Of a stretch of 64,000 nt of DNA, positions 1 through 10,542 are shown in pieces. Origin of the DNA: Heligmosomoides polygyrus polygyrus (lineage: Eukaryota; Nematoda; Chromadorea; Rhabditida; Heligmosomidae); assembly GCA_947396885.1 (NCBI GenBank), contig OX377202.1, positions 11,346,001 to 11,410,000 on the forward strand, written 5' to 3'. Position 1 is the stretch's first letter; each line of letters begins with the position of its first letter. The notes beneath the pieces are model-generated. The model did no database searches and had not been told where the DNA came from. It saw only the letters and a program-made list of their open reading frames with translations. A program made the translations under genes and the position numbers.

Positions 1-989
1 TTAACACTTGAAATTTTATAGAGTGCAATTCTGTAAGTAGGTGTCGCTCATCAGGCAGAAAACTACCGTGTCCATGACGTCCCGGGAAAACCTGAAAAAA
101 TGAAAATCTCTCATTGACTCTAAATCTGCTGACAAGAAATCTTTATTTTTCACTGCACAGTAGTCGGCATTAAAAAAATTTTTGATATTCAATCCTATTT
201 TTTTAACTTCAGGAAACGCAAGTGCTTGTGTATTTCCGAATTGTCGTGGTCACACCTGGAAAAAGCAACTTATTAATAGATGCGAACATCATCTAAAAAC
301 CTGAATTTGGAGAGAGTCCTCTGCCAAAACCGAGAGAGTACGACCTCCCCCCCCTCCAGTCGAGGCTACAGTACGACCGCCCTCCTTCGATTCCCGAACC
401 TCAGGCTTGACCCAGTGTCTGGCGCATTATCAGCTGTTGCTGAGATCCTTACCGCACATGAGCGAAGCGTCAATCTATATGGTCTCCGTGTAGCTCAGAA
501 CTGAGTCTCATCATAAGCGAGTCCTTGATATGTAACGTCTTCAACTGGCTAAGAGAGTACTAGATGTAAATGGGAGGATTGATTATGGGACAAAGAATGA
601 CACCTGTAGTGGCAGTCACCTTCATGTTTGAGGTAGAAAATCCCGTCCTAGAACGCCTGACAACACTTTAAAGTAGGTATATCGACAATTGCTCTATCAT
701 ATACTCCACTCAAAATGAGGTGAACCAGTGTTTTGGGCTGCTGCCAAAGGAGGCCATTATTAAAAACATATCCTTGATTGCTATCATCTGACAGTGGGCA
801 AACATTGCTCCCACTAAAGATGGCACATAGCATTGCAGAGAGTAATGGGTGTCCAGCCCAAAGTTGGTATAATGGACGGATTTAGAAATTGTGAGCATTG
901 AAGAATAAATTCACCAGCGACATCATAACCTCACAAACACGAGAATAATAGGTTAATGAGTCTATTCCGTCGGAAAGGAGAACAAGAGA
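1..989. other. unassigned DNA, no supported gene
   Basis: Short overlapping reading frames on both strands show no recognisable domain. The last part, from about 950, runs into the Penelope-like relic and may be its decayed upstream sequence, but I could not align it to a reverse transcriptase. Confidence 0.4.
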
Positions 990-1590
990 GATACCGTTCT
1001 GCGTGCCCTTCATCTCAGACGACGTGAGTGCAAAGATACGCAGATGCATACGCAGAGCGAGCTTCTATGACGTGGTAAGGGTTGTAGATATTCCTCCTAC
1101 AACCTTGAAGACGCATTTGGTCTGCAACGGTACCTACGGTCGGACGTTCCCAACCCCGTCCCATGCAGTTTCCCCCAATGCAAAGGAAGGGATTGCATAA
1201 CTTCTGGGATGGTTTATCTCGTGTCATGCAATGAGGTGGGAGCAATACATAGGGGAAACCGGCACACACCTTTGTGTCAGGGTCAGTGAGCATCTGGACG
1301 TCCTTGGAAACGCGAATGTCCGCTCTCGTTGGTGAGAACACAGAATCCTGCTCCATGAGAGCACAGCGATTCAGGTGTCCGTCTCGATCGAGCGAAAATC
1401 GCATTTCGGCACGCAAGAAACTAGAGGCACTTTGGATTGCTGCAAAGAATCCACAGCTCAATCGCTCAATCGCGAGGAAGAGTGCATCGCGATTACCCAA
1501 GAAATGGCACCCTTGTAGAGCTCTGTCTGTCTTGATCTGCTCGACCTGACCTCCGGGTACTTAATTCCGGTGTGTGAGGGTTTTGTGCTT
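990..1590 (+). pseudogene. Penelope-like retroelement relic, GIY-YIG endonuclease end
   Basis: Conceptual translation across frames gives the linker and endonuclease end of a Penelope-like element. A segment reading FISDDVSAKIRRCIRRA, then VVRVVDIPPTTLKTHLV, is followed by a degraded cysteine-rich segment, then GMVYLVSCNE with the remains of a YIGETG-type motif, LCVRVSEHLD, and an ECIAITQEMAPL tail. In this family the GIY-YIG nuclease nicks the target so that the upstream reverse transcriptase can prime. Here at least two frameshifts and a stop break the frame, and no reverse transcriptase is visible upstream, so the copy is dead and 5'-truncated. Assignment rests on motif order rather than a database hit. 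Confidence 0.7.
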
Positions 1591-1599
1591 TCAATGCCA

Positions 1600-2800
1600 C
1601 GCGAATTTATCAAAGACGTCTATCACCAACAAGCGACACCTCATACTTGGGTAACTAAACGTCCTACAGATAAAGCGCAGCGTCGCGCCAAACGCAGCTT
1701 CAGAATTGGCGCCGTCTACCGTCCCGTGCAATCTGCCGTACCTCGTCAACGACTCGAAGAAATTTGGGCCGGAGGTGGGCCGAATACGAGTGCTGCTGCC
1801 CGTAGACAGGACGCCGAATCCCGCTCCTCCACCGCGACAGCCCGTCGAAAGGACGCCACGGATCCCGCTCTTTAACCCGAAAATCCTCTCAACTGGAATC
1901 CAAAATCCCGCTATTCCTCGCCGAGACCTAATCGACTGGACACCCGAATCCGCTCCTTCAGTCCGATAACTCCCTCGTCGAGTCTCAACATATCCCGCTC
2001 CTCCTTTGCATAGCCTTCCCTTTCTGAGTCGTGTCGACTCGACCTTGAGGGGCATTTGTTGCTTGTTTAGGTTACTAAACGAGCATTCGTTCTTGTTGTG
2101 TTATTAACAGATAAAACTAATAACTTCAATATCGGGAGGCGAAACTACAAAAGAACGGCCACCTCTGCGACACGCAGACAAAATACATAATACGACAAGC
2201 ACCTACGCAATAGAGCATTAGCAAATCTACGACATAGAAAATCTATGTATTATCTACAATGACATATGCAGCTAAAATCTAAGGCCATGAGAAGTTATGC
2301 ACTGTGAATAGTGAAGAGAATACACCCGATCAATGTAGAAGATGCCCAGGCAAACGGGTCCAAATCATGCACCTCGTAAAGGAAAACATCATCTTACTGT
2401 CGCGAATCCTTTATATGCTTCATCTCTTCGCGGAATCTCTCGAGTGTTGCTGGTTACAGAAAGCTTTGTCTAGACTCCCAGCGATAAATACATATATCCC
2501 TCAAGATGTTGAATCAGGCTTCTGTTTAATCATATTTGTGATAGGGTGGTCCTTAGGACCGGAGCTCTTTCATCCAGCTACGGATGTCAGATGGTCCAAC
2601 GTCACCTCGAGGGTTGATCGTACCTCGGGTATCGAGTCTTGCCTCTATTTTCTTTAAGAAGAGTATTCTGTAGGAAGAAGTGGGATCTGGGGGAACAGCC
2701 CTACAAGTGTCTCCGACGTTTCCAGGCTCCGAAGAAATCGACGACGCTGAGACGCCAGTTGTTGATGACTGTCTTGGTCAGCATCTAAGCGATCTCAGAA
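1600..2800. other. unassigned DNA with weak internal repetition
   Basis: Between about 1790 and 2020 short blocks of the type CCGAATCCCGCTCCT recur in degenerate form at uneven spacing, so frames stay open on both strands without coding meaning. The remainder to 2800 shows no domain, RNA gene or clear repeat border. Confidence 0.35.
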
Positions 2801-3229
2801 TAAAATAATTAAAAAACGGCAGGACTAACAAGGGAAGGGTCTGAAGCCTAGTCTGAACGGATGGAGCAAATCGTATATGGAGAATCACCACCCCTTAAAT
2901 TGTATAAAAATGTGTTCTTTTTTGCCAGGTCGTTAAGCCTAACAAGCGAAGCCCATGAGCTTCCCCCAAAGATTCTCAACGAGACCTATATGACTTGTGG
3001 AGCATCGTACGAGAATCACAAAACTGTGCTTCGTTTTTGCTACGGGCCACTGGGTGGTCCAAAAATGGCAAAAATGGTTCTGCTTCAGACCGGGGTGATA
3101 AGACATAGGTGACACCTGGAATGGTCCTGTCGGGAATTATTTAAGCTGCTGACCACGAATCTGTTACCATTTTTCTAAATTATCACTTTGCCTGCACTAG
3201 TTTCCGTCAAAGGTTGAAGGCGAAGGTTG

Positions 3230-3570
3230 GAAAATAAGTCTGACAACATTGGAGAAGGAAGCGATCCCACCAACGTGCACAGCTTTAGCCACCCATATCT
3301 ACCGTAACTTATCGTAATCGATAAAAACAGATTTAAAAATAGATATAATATCCGATATCTGATCAGCACCCCAAGTAACCTCCCTGAGCAATGTTTGAGC
3401 GAAAATTTTTCTTGCGACCTCTCCATCGACCTTTGGAGTCGTGAAAGGCAGCAGTGCCGGTCATTATGCGTATACTCCTTTAACTTACACACATCCATCG
3501 TAACCTTCTGTAATCTATCGTTTCACCGAAAATCGTTGCCAGATTGGTGCTCTGCATCCCAAATAACCCC
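3230..3570. repeat. dispersed repeat with TAATCTACCG/GATCAGCACCCC blocks
   Basis: Blocks such as GATCAGCACCCCAAGTAACC and AATTTTTCTTGCGACCTCTC match, in diverged form, the arms of the palindromic cluster at 36400-36960 and a third copy near 42840-43080. This is a non-coding interspersed repeat. The short frames here are by-products. Confidence 0.5.
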
Positions 3571-4129
3571 ACATATGGATTTTCTACGGGAATTTTTTCG
3601 ACATCTACAGTAGAGGGAGTGAGTGCAAGTGCTCCAATCTGCCATGCCCCCGACCCGTCTCCCGTAAGCGTATAAGAGAATGTTGATGGAGAAACACACA
3701 GCAAGGCGATCAATCACACAAGTTGGATAAAATATGCAGTACTTGGAAACTGTTAACTGAGATAGTGAAAGTTGCGAGAGGAATAAAAAGCAGTCTATGA
3801 GGGAATCCGAAGAGCAATGAGCTTGTCTTGATGTTGGGTCAAATCAATGTTTGTCGATTTTGTTCACGAATGAGGTGATAGTGAGAAACACTTGGAAAAG
3901 TAATTGAGAACATACCAAAGAGGTCATATGGGGATAGCATCAAACGGCACCTTCCTCAGCGAAACAACCACTGTTTAATGGACGCGCGATACCGCTCCAC
4001 ACAACAAAACCAGCTTCTTCCACATCTGACAACAGGATGAAAGCGGGGTTAGGACGAGAAGAAGGTACCCTACCGAAGCTAAAATGTAATCTTCATTTGC
4101 AGAAACGGTAACAGTCCGCCTAAGGATGC

Positions 4130-4205
4130 AGAATCCCCACTCCCAGAATCGAACTCTCGATCCTCTCCCGCAAGTCCGCCCCGCTATCCATTCGGCCATC
4201 CAGTC
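4130..4205 (-). repeat. tRNA-like promoter segment, likely SINE head
   Basis: On the minus strand GGATGGCCGAATGGATAGC resembles a tRNA A box and GAGTTCGATTC a B box, at tRNA-like spacing. The arms do not fold into a full cloverleaf, so this is best read as the pol III head of a SINE. A related head occurs at 44175-44260. Confidence 0.5.
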
Positions 4206-4530
4206 GCTAACGCAACCGTTGCGAAGGAATCACTTGAATGTACACTGCAGCTTCGTCTAGAAAACTTAGGAAATTATCATGTTTCTATAGTCGAACTTTA
4301 ATTTGAGCTCCAAACCATTTGTAAGTTAAGTTCAGAGCACGACAGGGCCATTCCAGGTGTCACTTTTGCCTTATCAGCCCGCCCGAAGCGATTCAATTTT
4401 TTCTCATTTCCGGACCACCCAGTGGCCCGTAGCAGAAACGAAACAAATTCTGTGATCCACGTCCGATGCCCTACAAGACCTATAGTTCTCGATTAGAATC
4501 TTTGGAGGAAGTTCATGGGCTTCCCTTGTA

Positions 4531-5566
4531 AGGAGCAAGGGGTCCGTGTAGGCACAATGGAACGGCGATCAACGGCGCATCACGATTTTGGGGGTCTTGC
4601 ACGCCCGCGATGCCTCTGCCGGCAAGGGGCTAGGAGCGCAGTGGGAGAGGAGTTGCTTCACACGAGGAAGGTCGGGAGTCTCGGTCTTGTGCGCTGCTGC
4701 ATTTTTGCATTTCAACTGACTGGTTGAGATTTGGGGAATTCTGATGTCTGTTTTCCGCGCATTTTTTATCTGTACGCTATGGAAAGTACCTTTCTTGCGT
4801 CTCGTTTATTACGGACCGGATTTAAAATCACAACGTCTTCATCAACTTCAATTTGACGTGCTTCGAAGTCCTTTAGTATGCTGGCCGTCTGTTCGGCCAG
4901 CTTGATTTTTCCCTCGAAGGTTCCTTGTCTAAAGGTGGGCCACACTTCAGTGGGAGCAGGTGTATCACCGCTCCACCGTCGGCGGACAGTGTTGGTGTTA
5001 GGTTTTAGAAAATCTTCAGCAACCTCTGATTTCCAGGTGACAGGCAAAGATGGGGGAAACAGTGTAGGAGGTTTAGGTTAATTTGTGGATCCACAGGCTG
5101 CGTTTCTCACTTGAACCACCTCCGACGTCACAACGTGGTCTCCTTTGAAAATCCGAGCAGGATGGTTTTTCCCGAGGCTTTTGGTCCATGTATGCAAACA
5201 GACTGTGAGGAGCCTGTAGCCTCTGTACAGTGCCCGTATTGTGCCCAGTGCTGCTTCATGAACTGTGTACCTGCGTATCGCTGATATTGAGCATTTATAC
5301 ATCAGCATGTTGAATACCACAGCACGCAGCTGGAAAAAAACATCTGAAAGTGGTATAGACATTAGAATCCTTCAAATCTCAACCAATCAGTTAAAATGCA
5401 AAAATGCAGCAGCGCAGAAGAATCGAACCCCTAACCTTCCTCGCACCAAGCAACGTCACTATCCACTGCGCTCCGAGCCGCTTGATGGCATAGGCATCGC
5501 GGGCGCACAAGACCCCCCAACTCGTGAGGCGCCGATTTCATTGTAACTTCAAGGATCCCCTACTCC
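4531..5566. mobile_element. inner inverted-repeat element carrying a reading frame
   Basis: The element begins AAGGAGCAAGGGGTCC and ends GGATCCCCTACTCCTT. Its arms (about 4531-4760 and 5365-5566) are inverted copies that each include a tRNA-like stretch, for example GGGGTTCGATTC on the minus strand near 5420. It lies inside the right arm of the outer element, so it inserted later. The central 600 bp carries the open frame described separately. I do not recognise the superfamily. The lack of a clear target-site duplication leaves the mechanism open. Confidence 0.6.
4766..5362 (-). pseudogene. unidentified 199-codon frame with one internal stop
   Basis: From an ATG at 5362 one frame runs to a TAA at 4766 with a single in-frame TAA at about 5080, after GSTN. 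Visible segments are a hydrophobic start (LRAVVFNMLMYKCS), a basic middle (WTKSLGKNHPARIFKGD), a proline/tryptophan stretch (RRWSGDTPAPTEVWPTF) and an acidic end (ARQIEVDEDVVILNP). A potential donor (AAG then GTACTT) lies near 4790. The composition is protein-like and the frame fills the space between the arms of the inner inverted-repeat element, so it may be element-encoded or a captured host fragment. I do not recognise the family. Confidence 0.4.
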
Positions 5567-5620
5567 TTGGGTTTAACGGCTTGGCAAAAAATAAACACAT
5601 TTTTATACTACTTGAGGGAT

Positions 5621-5727
5621 GAGGATTCTCCCTATATGACTTGCTCCCCCCGTTAAGACAAACGCTGAAGCGCTGAAGCGTTTGTCTTAACGGGGGGAGC
5701 GAGTCATATAGGGAGAATCCTCATCCC
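5621..5727. repeat. near-perfect 107-bp hairpin
   Basis: GATGAGGATTCTCCCTATAT at 5620 pairs with its complement ending near 5726, and CTCCCCCCGTTAAGACAAAC pairs with GTTTGTCTTAACGGGGGGAG. The loop is about 10 nt around GCTGAAGCGCTGA. It sits in the right arm of the outer inverted-repeat element and is absent from the left arm, so it is probably a later foldback insertion. Confidence 0.75.
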
Positions 5728-5749
5728 CCTTCCCTTGTTAGTTTCCAAC

Positions 5750-6290
5750 TTAATATTATTCCATTCTTGAATGCTGAATGTCAGAGTTTGAAGCAGGACC
5801 GATTGCATTCCGGCTCTTTTGGATGCTGAGCAGAAGCACTGCCAACTGTAACGACGACGTCAACCAGTTCTTTGCACGTTGCTAACGTTCTCACCAGCCA
5901 TTCTCCTCCTAGTTCTGCCGCTAAACACGCCCGACACCTCCAAAACATCTCGTCACCTGAATGAGTGTCGTTCGTGTTTCAAGGCCGACAATCCATTCAA
6001 CGACCACTGCGCGATAGATCTCTGCCTTCTTTCTCCGGAACAGGCGTTGATCAGTCAAGTTCGCAGGGCGGCGAACAATGAGGGGACACGCTCGTTACAT
6101 TTGAGAGCGTTAATAGAGAGCTGCCCTTTCATACGCTTTCTGAACCGGTTTTCAAGCTAACCTAACCGCCTTCTTTCTCGACTATTCATTGGGCCTTGGT
6201 TGTCATTCAGTTTGCACGGAGCTGGTATCTATAACTTTTGAACTTCCAATGCCAATATCCTACCTAACTTCTACTACTAATACCAATATA
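5750..6290. other. unassigned DNA
   Basis: No domain, tRNA or clear repeat is visible between the inverted-repeat complex and the deleted mariner at 6291. One 93-codon plus-strand frame (5879-6160) has no recognisable motif and is not supported as a gene. Confidence 0.35.
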
Positions 6291-7172
6291 TTAGGGGGGG
6301 GGGGGCAAAAGTAATGAGACAAATTGAAAAAAATCTTTATCTCTTTACAACTCAACGATGCTGAGGAATGTATTTACCATTAAGGGGAATGACCTTGCTG
6401 CCATCGCTCAACCAACTTCCTGATCCCATCCTTCCAGAACTGCTTGGGTCTGGTGTTGATCAACTGCTCGATATGGTTGTCAAGGACTGCTTGGGTTCTT
6501 GTGTCCCTTCCGACCAGGAAGTCCTGTGGGCCCAAGAAGTGGTGGTAGCCGCATGGAGAGATGTTCGGCGAATACGGTGTGAACGTAGCCCAGCTGGGCA
6601 AGCTTATCCATGGTCACTTTTGCCCGAGGGGGTGCGGCGTTGTCGAAGAGGAGGATCTTCTTGAAGCGCTGCGACTGAATAAGTTCGAGTCGCAGGTCCA
6701 TCTCTTCTATTTCGTTTACTATGACCTTGGAGTCCATCGTAGTGCTTTTGGTAAACAGCTTCCAGTATACCGGTCCATGGGCGCTGACCCAAAAGCTCTG
6801 AAGGTGTTTCTCGCCGTGAACATCTCGCCGAACGAAGGTCGGTAACTGGTCGACAGGCCTCACTCAGACTGGCTGCTTTGCAGGGTTACGGTAGAAGACG
6901 TACTTCTCCTGCGTTAAGATTGAGTCCAGGCTGCTTGGGGTTGGGAATTGGGAGAGATTTGCGCGACACAGGTCGACTCGTCAGACTGGGGTTTCGGCAT
7001 GAGACAGACTGGGGTTTGGCATGCTTCTGGAAAGGGCGGAATTGGTAACTTCTCAGGTGGCCTTCAGTAAGTAACATACAAACATACAAATACGGTAAAC
7101 ACGAAACCAGACTCCAGCCACAGGATATATGAACACGTCATGGAGTCTCATTACTTTTGCCCCCCCCCCTAA
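6291..7172 (-). mobile_element. internally deleted mariner with G/C-tract ends, copy 1
   Basis: The ends are inverted: TTAGGGGGGG...GCAAAAGTAATGAGAC on the left, and GTCTCATTACTTTTGC followed by a C run and TAA on the right, flanked by TA at 6289-6290 and 7173-7174. The minus strand encodes the C-terminal part of a mariner transposase in broken frames: FWVSAHGPVYW, LLFDNAAPPRAKVTMDKLAQ, then SPCGYHHF where the third catalytic Asp is expected (Gly here), and FLVGRDTRTQAV. At 882 bp the N-terminal DNA-binding half is missing. It cannot encode active transposase but keeps both ends. Confidence 0.85.
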
Positions 7173-7179
7173 TAGTAGT

Positions 7180-8200
7180 CATCGATGCCGTCGACCCATC
7201 GCGCTTTGGAAAGATGTCTTCTGAAGATAAACCTACGTTAACAGTGGCTGCTCGGTTTACAAAATTCACATGTAACGGATAATTCGTGTTTGATGGACCC
7301 GTTGCAGGACATGGAGGAGTCATTGTTCTTTTATGTCTTTTTATATCATTATTATATCATTTTTTTACATTTCCTAATAGAAGAACACGACGAGTTTATC
7401 TCAAGTTAGTTGTCTACGTTGACTTTTACGTTCCGTTTGTTTCACATGTGTGAAAGTGCACATCAACAAATCAATAAATCAATCAATCGGAGTAACCGTT
7501 AATGATTTATTAACACAAGTGCAGCAATGTGTCCGCTGTGGTGTATTAGCAACGACACTTACAACAACGAATCCCTCTATGAGTGCATGATAACTGGACT
7601 ACAAATTTTCAGCGTTGAATCTCAAATCAATTCCATCGGCATATCTTCTTCGGCAGCTTCCCGTGAGACACACTCCCTCTGAGCGGAAGCGACCTCATCC
7701 GAGCCGTTGCAGATTCGACAGACGCACTGTCTCGCCGTTGGAGCCGTCGCCAAACAGCTCTTGAAATCGCGCCATCGCCGCTGGATTTCTGGAATATTCT
7801 AGGTGTTCGAGTTGAAAAAAACCTATCAGAAAGCGTTGTAAGTAATAAATTACTGGGCTGTTCGATAACTAATGTTGTTTTGCATATTTTTCAAAGCGAA
7901 TTTATTTATTATATGTTAATATCAAAGATTAATTATTGATGTATTGTCCAGTTTGTAGGACGACCTCTCGCTATTGAAGAGGTTGAAGTTGAAGAATTCC
8001 GCATTCGGAGAAGCCATGGCTTTTAGAAGCGATGAACTGGTGCAATCCAATTGTAACAGCTTCATCGGAACCAAAAGTGGAACCATTCAGTAAAGCGCTC
8101 TGTAAGACAGTTCTCATTCTAAACACCATATAATCTCTTCAGAGCTTGAACCGCATTTTTTCCCCTTTCGGAAGTAAAACAACAAAATATGCAGATAATG
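7180..8200. other. unassigned DNA with two exon-like minus-strand segments
   Basis: Minus strand 7623-7770 is GC-richer than its surroundings and open in more than one frame. One frame reads RRDSASVESATARMRSLPL and stops near 7620. Minus strand 7965-8087 follows an acceptor-like CTTACAG and reads SALLNGSTFGSDEAVTIGLH before a stop. Neither matches a family I know. They may be pieces of a degraded gene. Confidence 0.25.
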
Positions 8201-8208
8201 CTCTCATT

Positions 8209-8503
8209 GGGCGCATGTAGCGCAGTCGGAGGAGGCGCCGACTGTCGCCTGCACCCGATACCAGGTTCCTGGTTCGGATTTCCCGCCCAGGCCAACGGAG
8301 CCTTCCATCCCTCCGGGGTCGGTGAATTGGTACCAGACTTGTCTGGGAAGGGCAAAGCGCTGACTTGTTCATCGGCTGGCCACCGCAAGTCATTGTATGG
8401 CCAAATACGCATTCAAATCGCCTCCACGACATCTCGTAGAAGTAGAATGCGTGGCGCATCCCAAAAAAGATTGATTAACGCCGTCGTTTATCCTTATCCT
8501 TTA
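8209..8503 (+). mobile_element. S1 SINE, full-length copy
   Basis: The head has a tRNA-like A box (TAGCGCAGTCGG) and B box (GGTTCGGATTTCC), the body contains GAATTGGTACCAGACTTGTC and TGGCCAAATACGCATTCAAA, and the end is AACGCCGTC followed by a TTATCC-type short-repeat tail. More than fifteen related copies occur in the window. The short frames of about 95-105 codons that recur on both strands at these sites are shadows of this repeat. Confidence 0.85.
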
Positions 8504-8639
8504 TAATGCGCTCATTGCTTGTCCATTTTCAACTTGATCTTTTATCAACTGGTTTTACTGAGGACGCTCGGTTTTGAATGAAAATAGTCCTAATTCTAAA
8601 CTTTAAAATAGTGTATAAATAATATAACGCACTCAAACA

Positions 8640-9300
8640 CTACTACATAAAAATGTACCTTTATGATACATAATACATAAAAATTTTCCTTTTCGATGTT
8701 ACAGAGAACCAACGGATGCAGTGTACAGCTGCGCTTTCGAAACTTTTTCAAATACTCGAATGGTTTCGAATGCCCACAAATTTCAAATATTTGACGTCGA
8801 ATATTCCAAATATTCGACAAATGCGACTTTATGAATACTCGAATTCGGGTACATTCGAAGAACGCAATTTGTGAATACGTGAATAAGAATATTTTAACAC
8901 ATTTGCTTAAAGCCAGGAGTGCCTGGTAAGGAGGCTATATGTTGTTACAGAATGTTCTGTTCCTATCAAAACTCTTGCGCCAGGCGGGACTCGAACCCGC
9001 ACCTTCTGCTTTCCGGGCAGTGATGCTACGCCTTAGACCACCTGCGCTGTTTGACCGCACGTAACATACGCGATATCGTCGCGGTCCGTTAGCACCCACC
9101 CCTGATATTGGGCTGAGCCGGCAGCTGATACCAACCTAGAACCGGTCAAGCTGAAGACCTTACTAGTAACAATGTTTTAACACAATTGCTTAAGCCTGGA
9201 GCGACTGGATAAGAATACATTCGAAAAATGCGATTTTCGGATATTCGAAATCAAATATTCAAATTCGAATAAAAATCAATCGGAACCTATTTAAATAGGT
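8640..9300. repeat. AT-rich TATTCGAA-type repeat block
   Basis: The words ATTCGAA, AATATTCG and ACTCGAAT recur irregularly at 8750-8880 and again at 9210-9310, on both sides of the tRNA-like repeat. The two halves look like one low-complexity block that was split by that insertion. Confidence 0.55.
8892..9212 (-). mobile_element. tRNA-like repeat flanked by 38-bp direct repeats
   Basis: On the minus strand 8977-9047 resembles a tRNA: A box GGTGGTCTAAGG, anticodon arm CTGC-CCGGAAA-GCAG, and a perfect T arm GCGGG-TTCGAGT-CCCGC. The loop has C rather than U at position 33, and the acceptor stem has a mismatch and a wobble, so a functional tRNA is unlikely. Diverged direct copies of TTTTAACACA.TTGCTTAA followed by GCC and GGAG lie at 8892-8930 and 9175-9212, like a long target-site duplication. 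Relatives sit at 59752 and 60167. Confidence 0.6.
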
Positions 9301-9391
9301 TATTCGAACACAACTATGATGCAGAGTTAGCCAAAACACTTTGCTAAAAATTGTTTCCACATTTTTCTGCTGATTTGCTCATTACAAATCT

Positions 9392-10075
9392 TTGGTAAAA
9401 ATGGCAAATTTTCGCACCTACAACATTTTCAAAGTTTTGAAGAGCAATAATCCTGATCTGCGGGCTTATAAATCATATGTGCGGCCGATAGCTGAATTCG
9501 GAACAACTGTGTTCAACCCTCTCAAGAAGAAAGACATTGACATGCTCGAAAGAATTCAGAATAATTTCACTCGCAAAGCAGTAATGAGATGCTTTGGCAT
9601 GGACTACTCGCAAATCCCAAATGGCCGAGAAAGGATCAGGATGTTGGAATTAAAGTCTCTTGAATGTAGAAGGCAATCATTCGATCTCAAGATGCTTTTA
9701 AAGATTCTCACCCAAAAGGTGCACATAAACCCGTGCATATTTTTCCGAGGCCATCTGTCTAGAACAAGGAGAGGTAAGCTTCAGCTATATGTGCCGGTAG
9801 CGAGGACCACAGTCAGATCAACATTCTTGACCTATAGAAGCTTGCGGGAGTTCAACTTATTACTAGCCCAAAGCGAGAATCTCTTAGGATTATCTGAGCA
9901 TTCGCTCGCTTGATTGTTGTCCAGCGTTGCATTGTTATAACTGTTTCCGTTCTCATTTATTGGTGCCTACTTAGTCCTCAAGTTTGAGTTATTAATGTTT
10001 GTGCTGCTTTTTTTGTTTCTTTATTATCTGCTTGGCTACCACCATGCTGTGAATAAATAAATAAATAAATAAATT
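9392..10075 (+). pseudogene. CR1-like LINE, 3' end
   Basis: A 173-codon frame matches the C-terminal region downstream of the reverse transcriptase in CR1-like LINEs: LRAYKSYVRPIAEFGT, then KKDIDMLERIQNNFTRKA, and a conserved tail. It resembles, in diverged form, the minus-strand element at 16.2-16.6 kb (RAYKSYIRPIVEYGSPVF). A short AAATA-type tail at 10050-10073 marks the 3' end. The reverse transcriptase and endonuclease are absent, so the copy is 5'-truncated and non-autonomous. Confidence 0.8.
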
Positions 10076-10270
10076 TGAACCAGGGCAAACAAGGTGAATG
10101 TGAGTGTTAGCTTCGTTCAACCCTTTCAGATTTTAGCTTCAGATGAGCTTAAAGAGTTGGACACCTATTCATACACTAGTAGATGGATTTGAGAAGAAAA
10201 AGAACACTACGATCTCAGGCAACTCTAGATCCACAGTTTAACCAGTCGAGAAGTCGAGCCTAATCAATAC

Positions 10271-10542
10271 CTGCCCCCATGGGAGGCGGCGGCTTTTCCA
10301 TGGTGAGCCATCAGAGTTCCTTTCCTAATCTTTACCATTCCCTTCTAAACCCTCTCACAAAGCTCTATCAAGCTTTTTACTACCAGTAATTTGAAGTCGA
10401 AAACCACTAACGATCGGAATATGGCTGCTAGCTGGGCGGCGGACATTTGCGACAAATCCTCGAGTGATCGGAAGTCGCACAGTGACATCTGAACGACGAC
10501 AGCGACGACGACTATCGTGAGAAATGTGGTCCAGTGGAACAT
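10271..10542 (-). CDS. start of a secreted-peptide gene, two exons, partial
   Basis: On the minus strand GTGTATTTCAG, a good splice or spliced-leader acceptor, is followed by about 22 nt of leader and an ATG at 10542. Exon 1 (10412-10542) encodes a classic signal peptide (MFHWTTFLTIVVVAVVVQ, then MSLC) and a mature start DFRSLEDLSQMSAAQLAAIF, and ends at donor GTTAGT. A second candidate exon (10271-10324) follows ATTAG in matching phase, reads KGTLMAHHGKAAASHGG and ends at GTATTG. No later exon was found before the CR1 fragment. A short secreted protein or neuropeptide-type precursor is plausible. The family is not recognised. Confidence 0.45.

Larger units (their letters stand above)
2815..5745. 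mobile_element. outer inverted-repeat element, interrupted
   Basis: Positions 2815-3135 reappear inverted at 4330-4545 and again at 5560-5745. Shared blocks include CTACGGGCCACTGGGTGGTC near 3039 and its complement near 4415, GTGACACCTGGAATGG near 3110 and its complement near 4350, and AACAAGGGAAGG at 2828 against CCTTCCCTTGTT at 5729. The right arm is split by the inner element at 4531-5566. The interior at 3160-4310 holds other repeats and a tRNA-like segment. No transposase is recognised, so this is called from symmetry only. Confidence 0.6.

Noticed and set aside
1591..2055. 154-codon minus-strand Gly/Arg/Ser-rich frame
   Set aside because: It follows a degenerate short repeat (CCGCTCCT-type blocks) that keeps several frames open on both strands.
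8119..8506. Recurring frames of 95-115 codons (also near 22.1, 25.4, 30.2, 32.3, 35.5, 55.8 kb) as a small gene family
   Set aside because: They are shadows of the S1 SINE. Frames occur on either strand and end at tRNA-like boxes or tail repeats.
8977..9047. Functional tRNA gene (GGA anticodon)
   Set aside because: C at position 33, an acceptor-stem mismatch and no long variable arm as expected for tRNA-Ser. Better explained as a repeat core.
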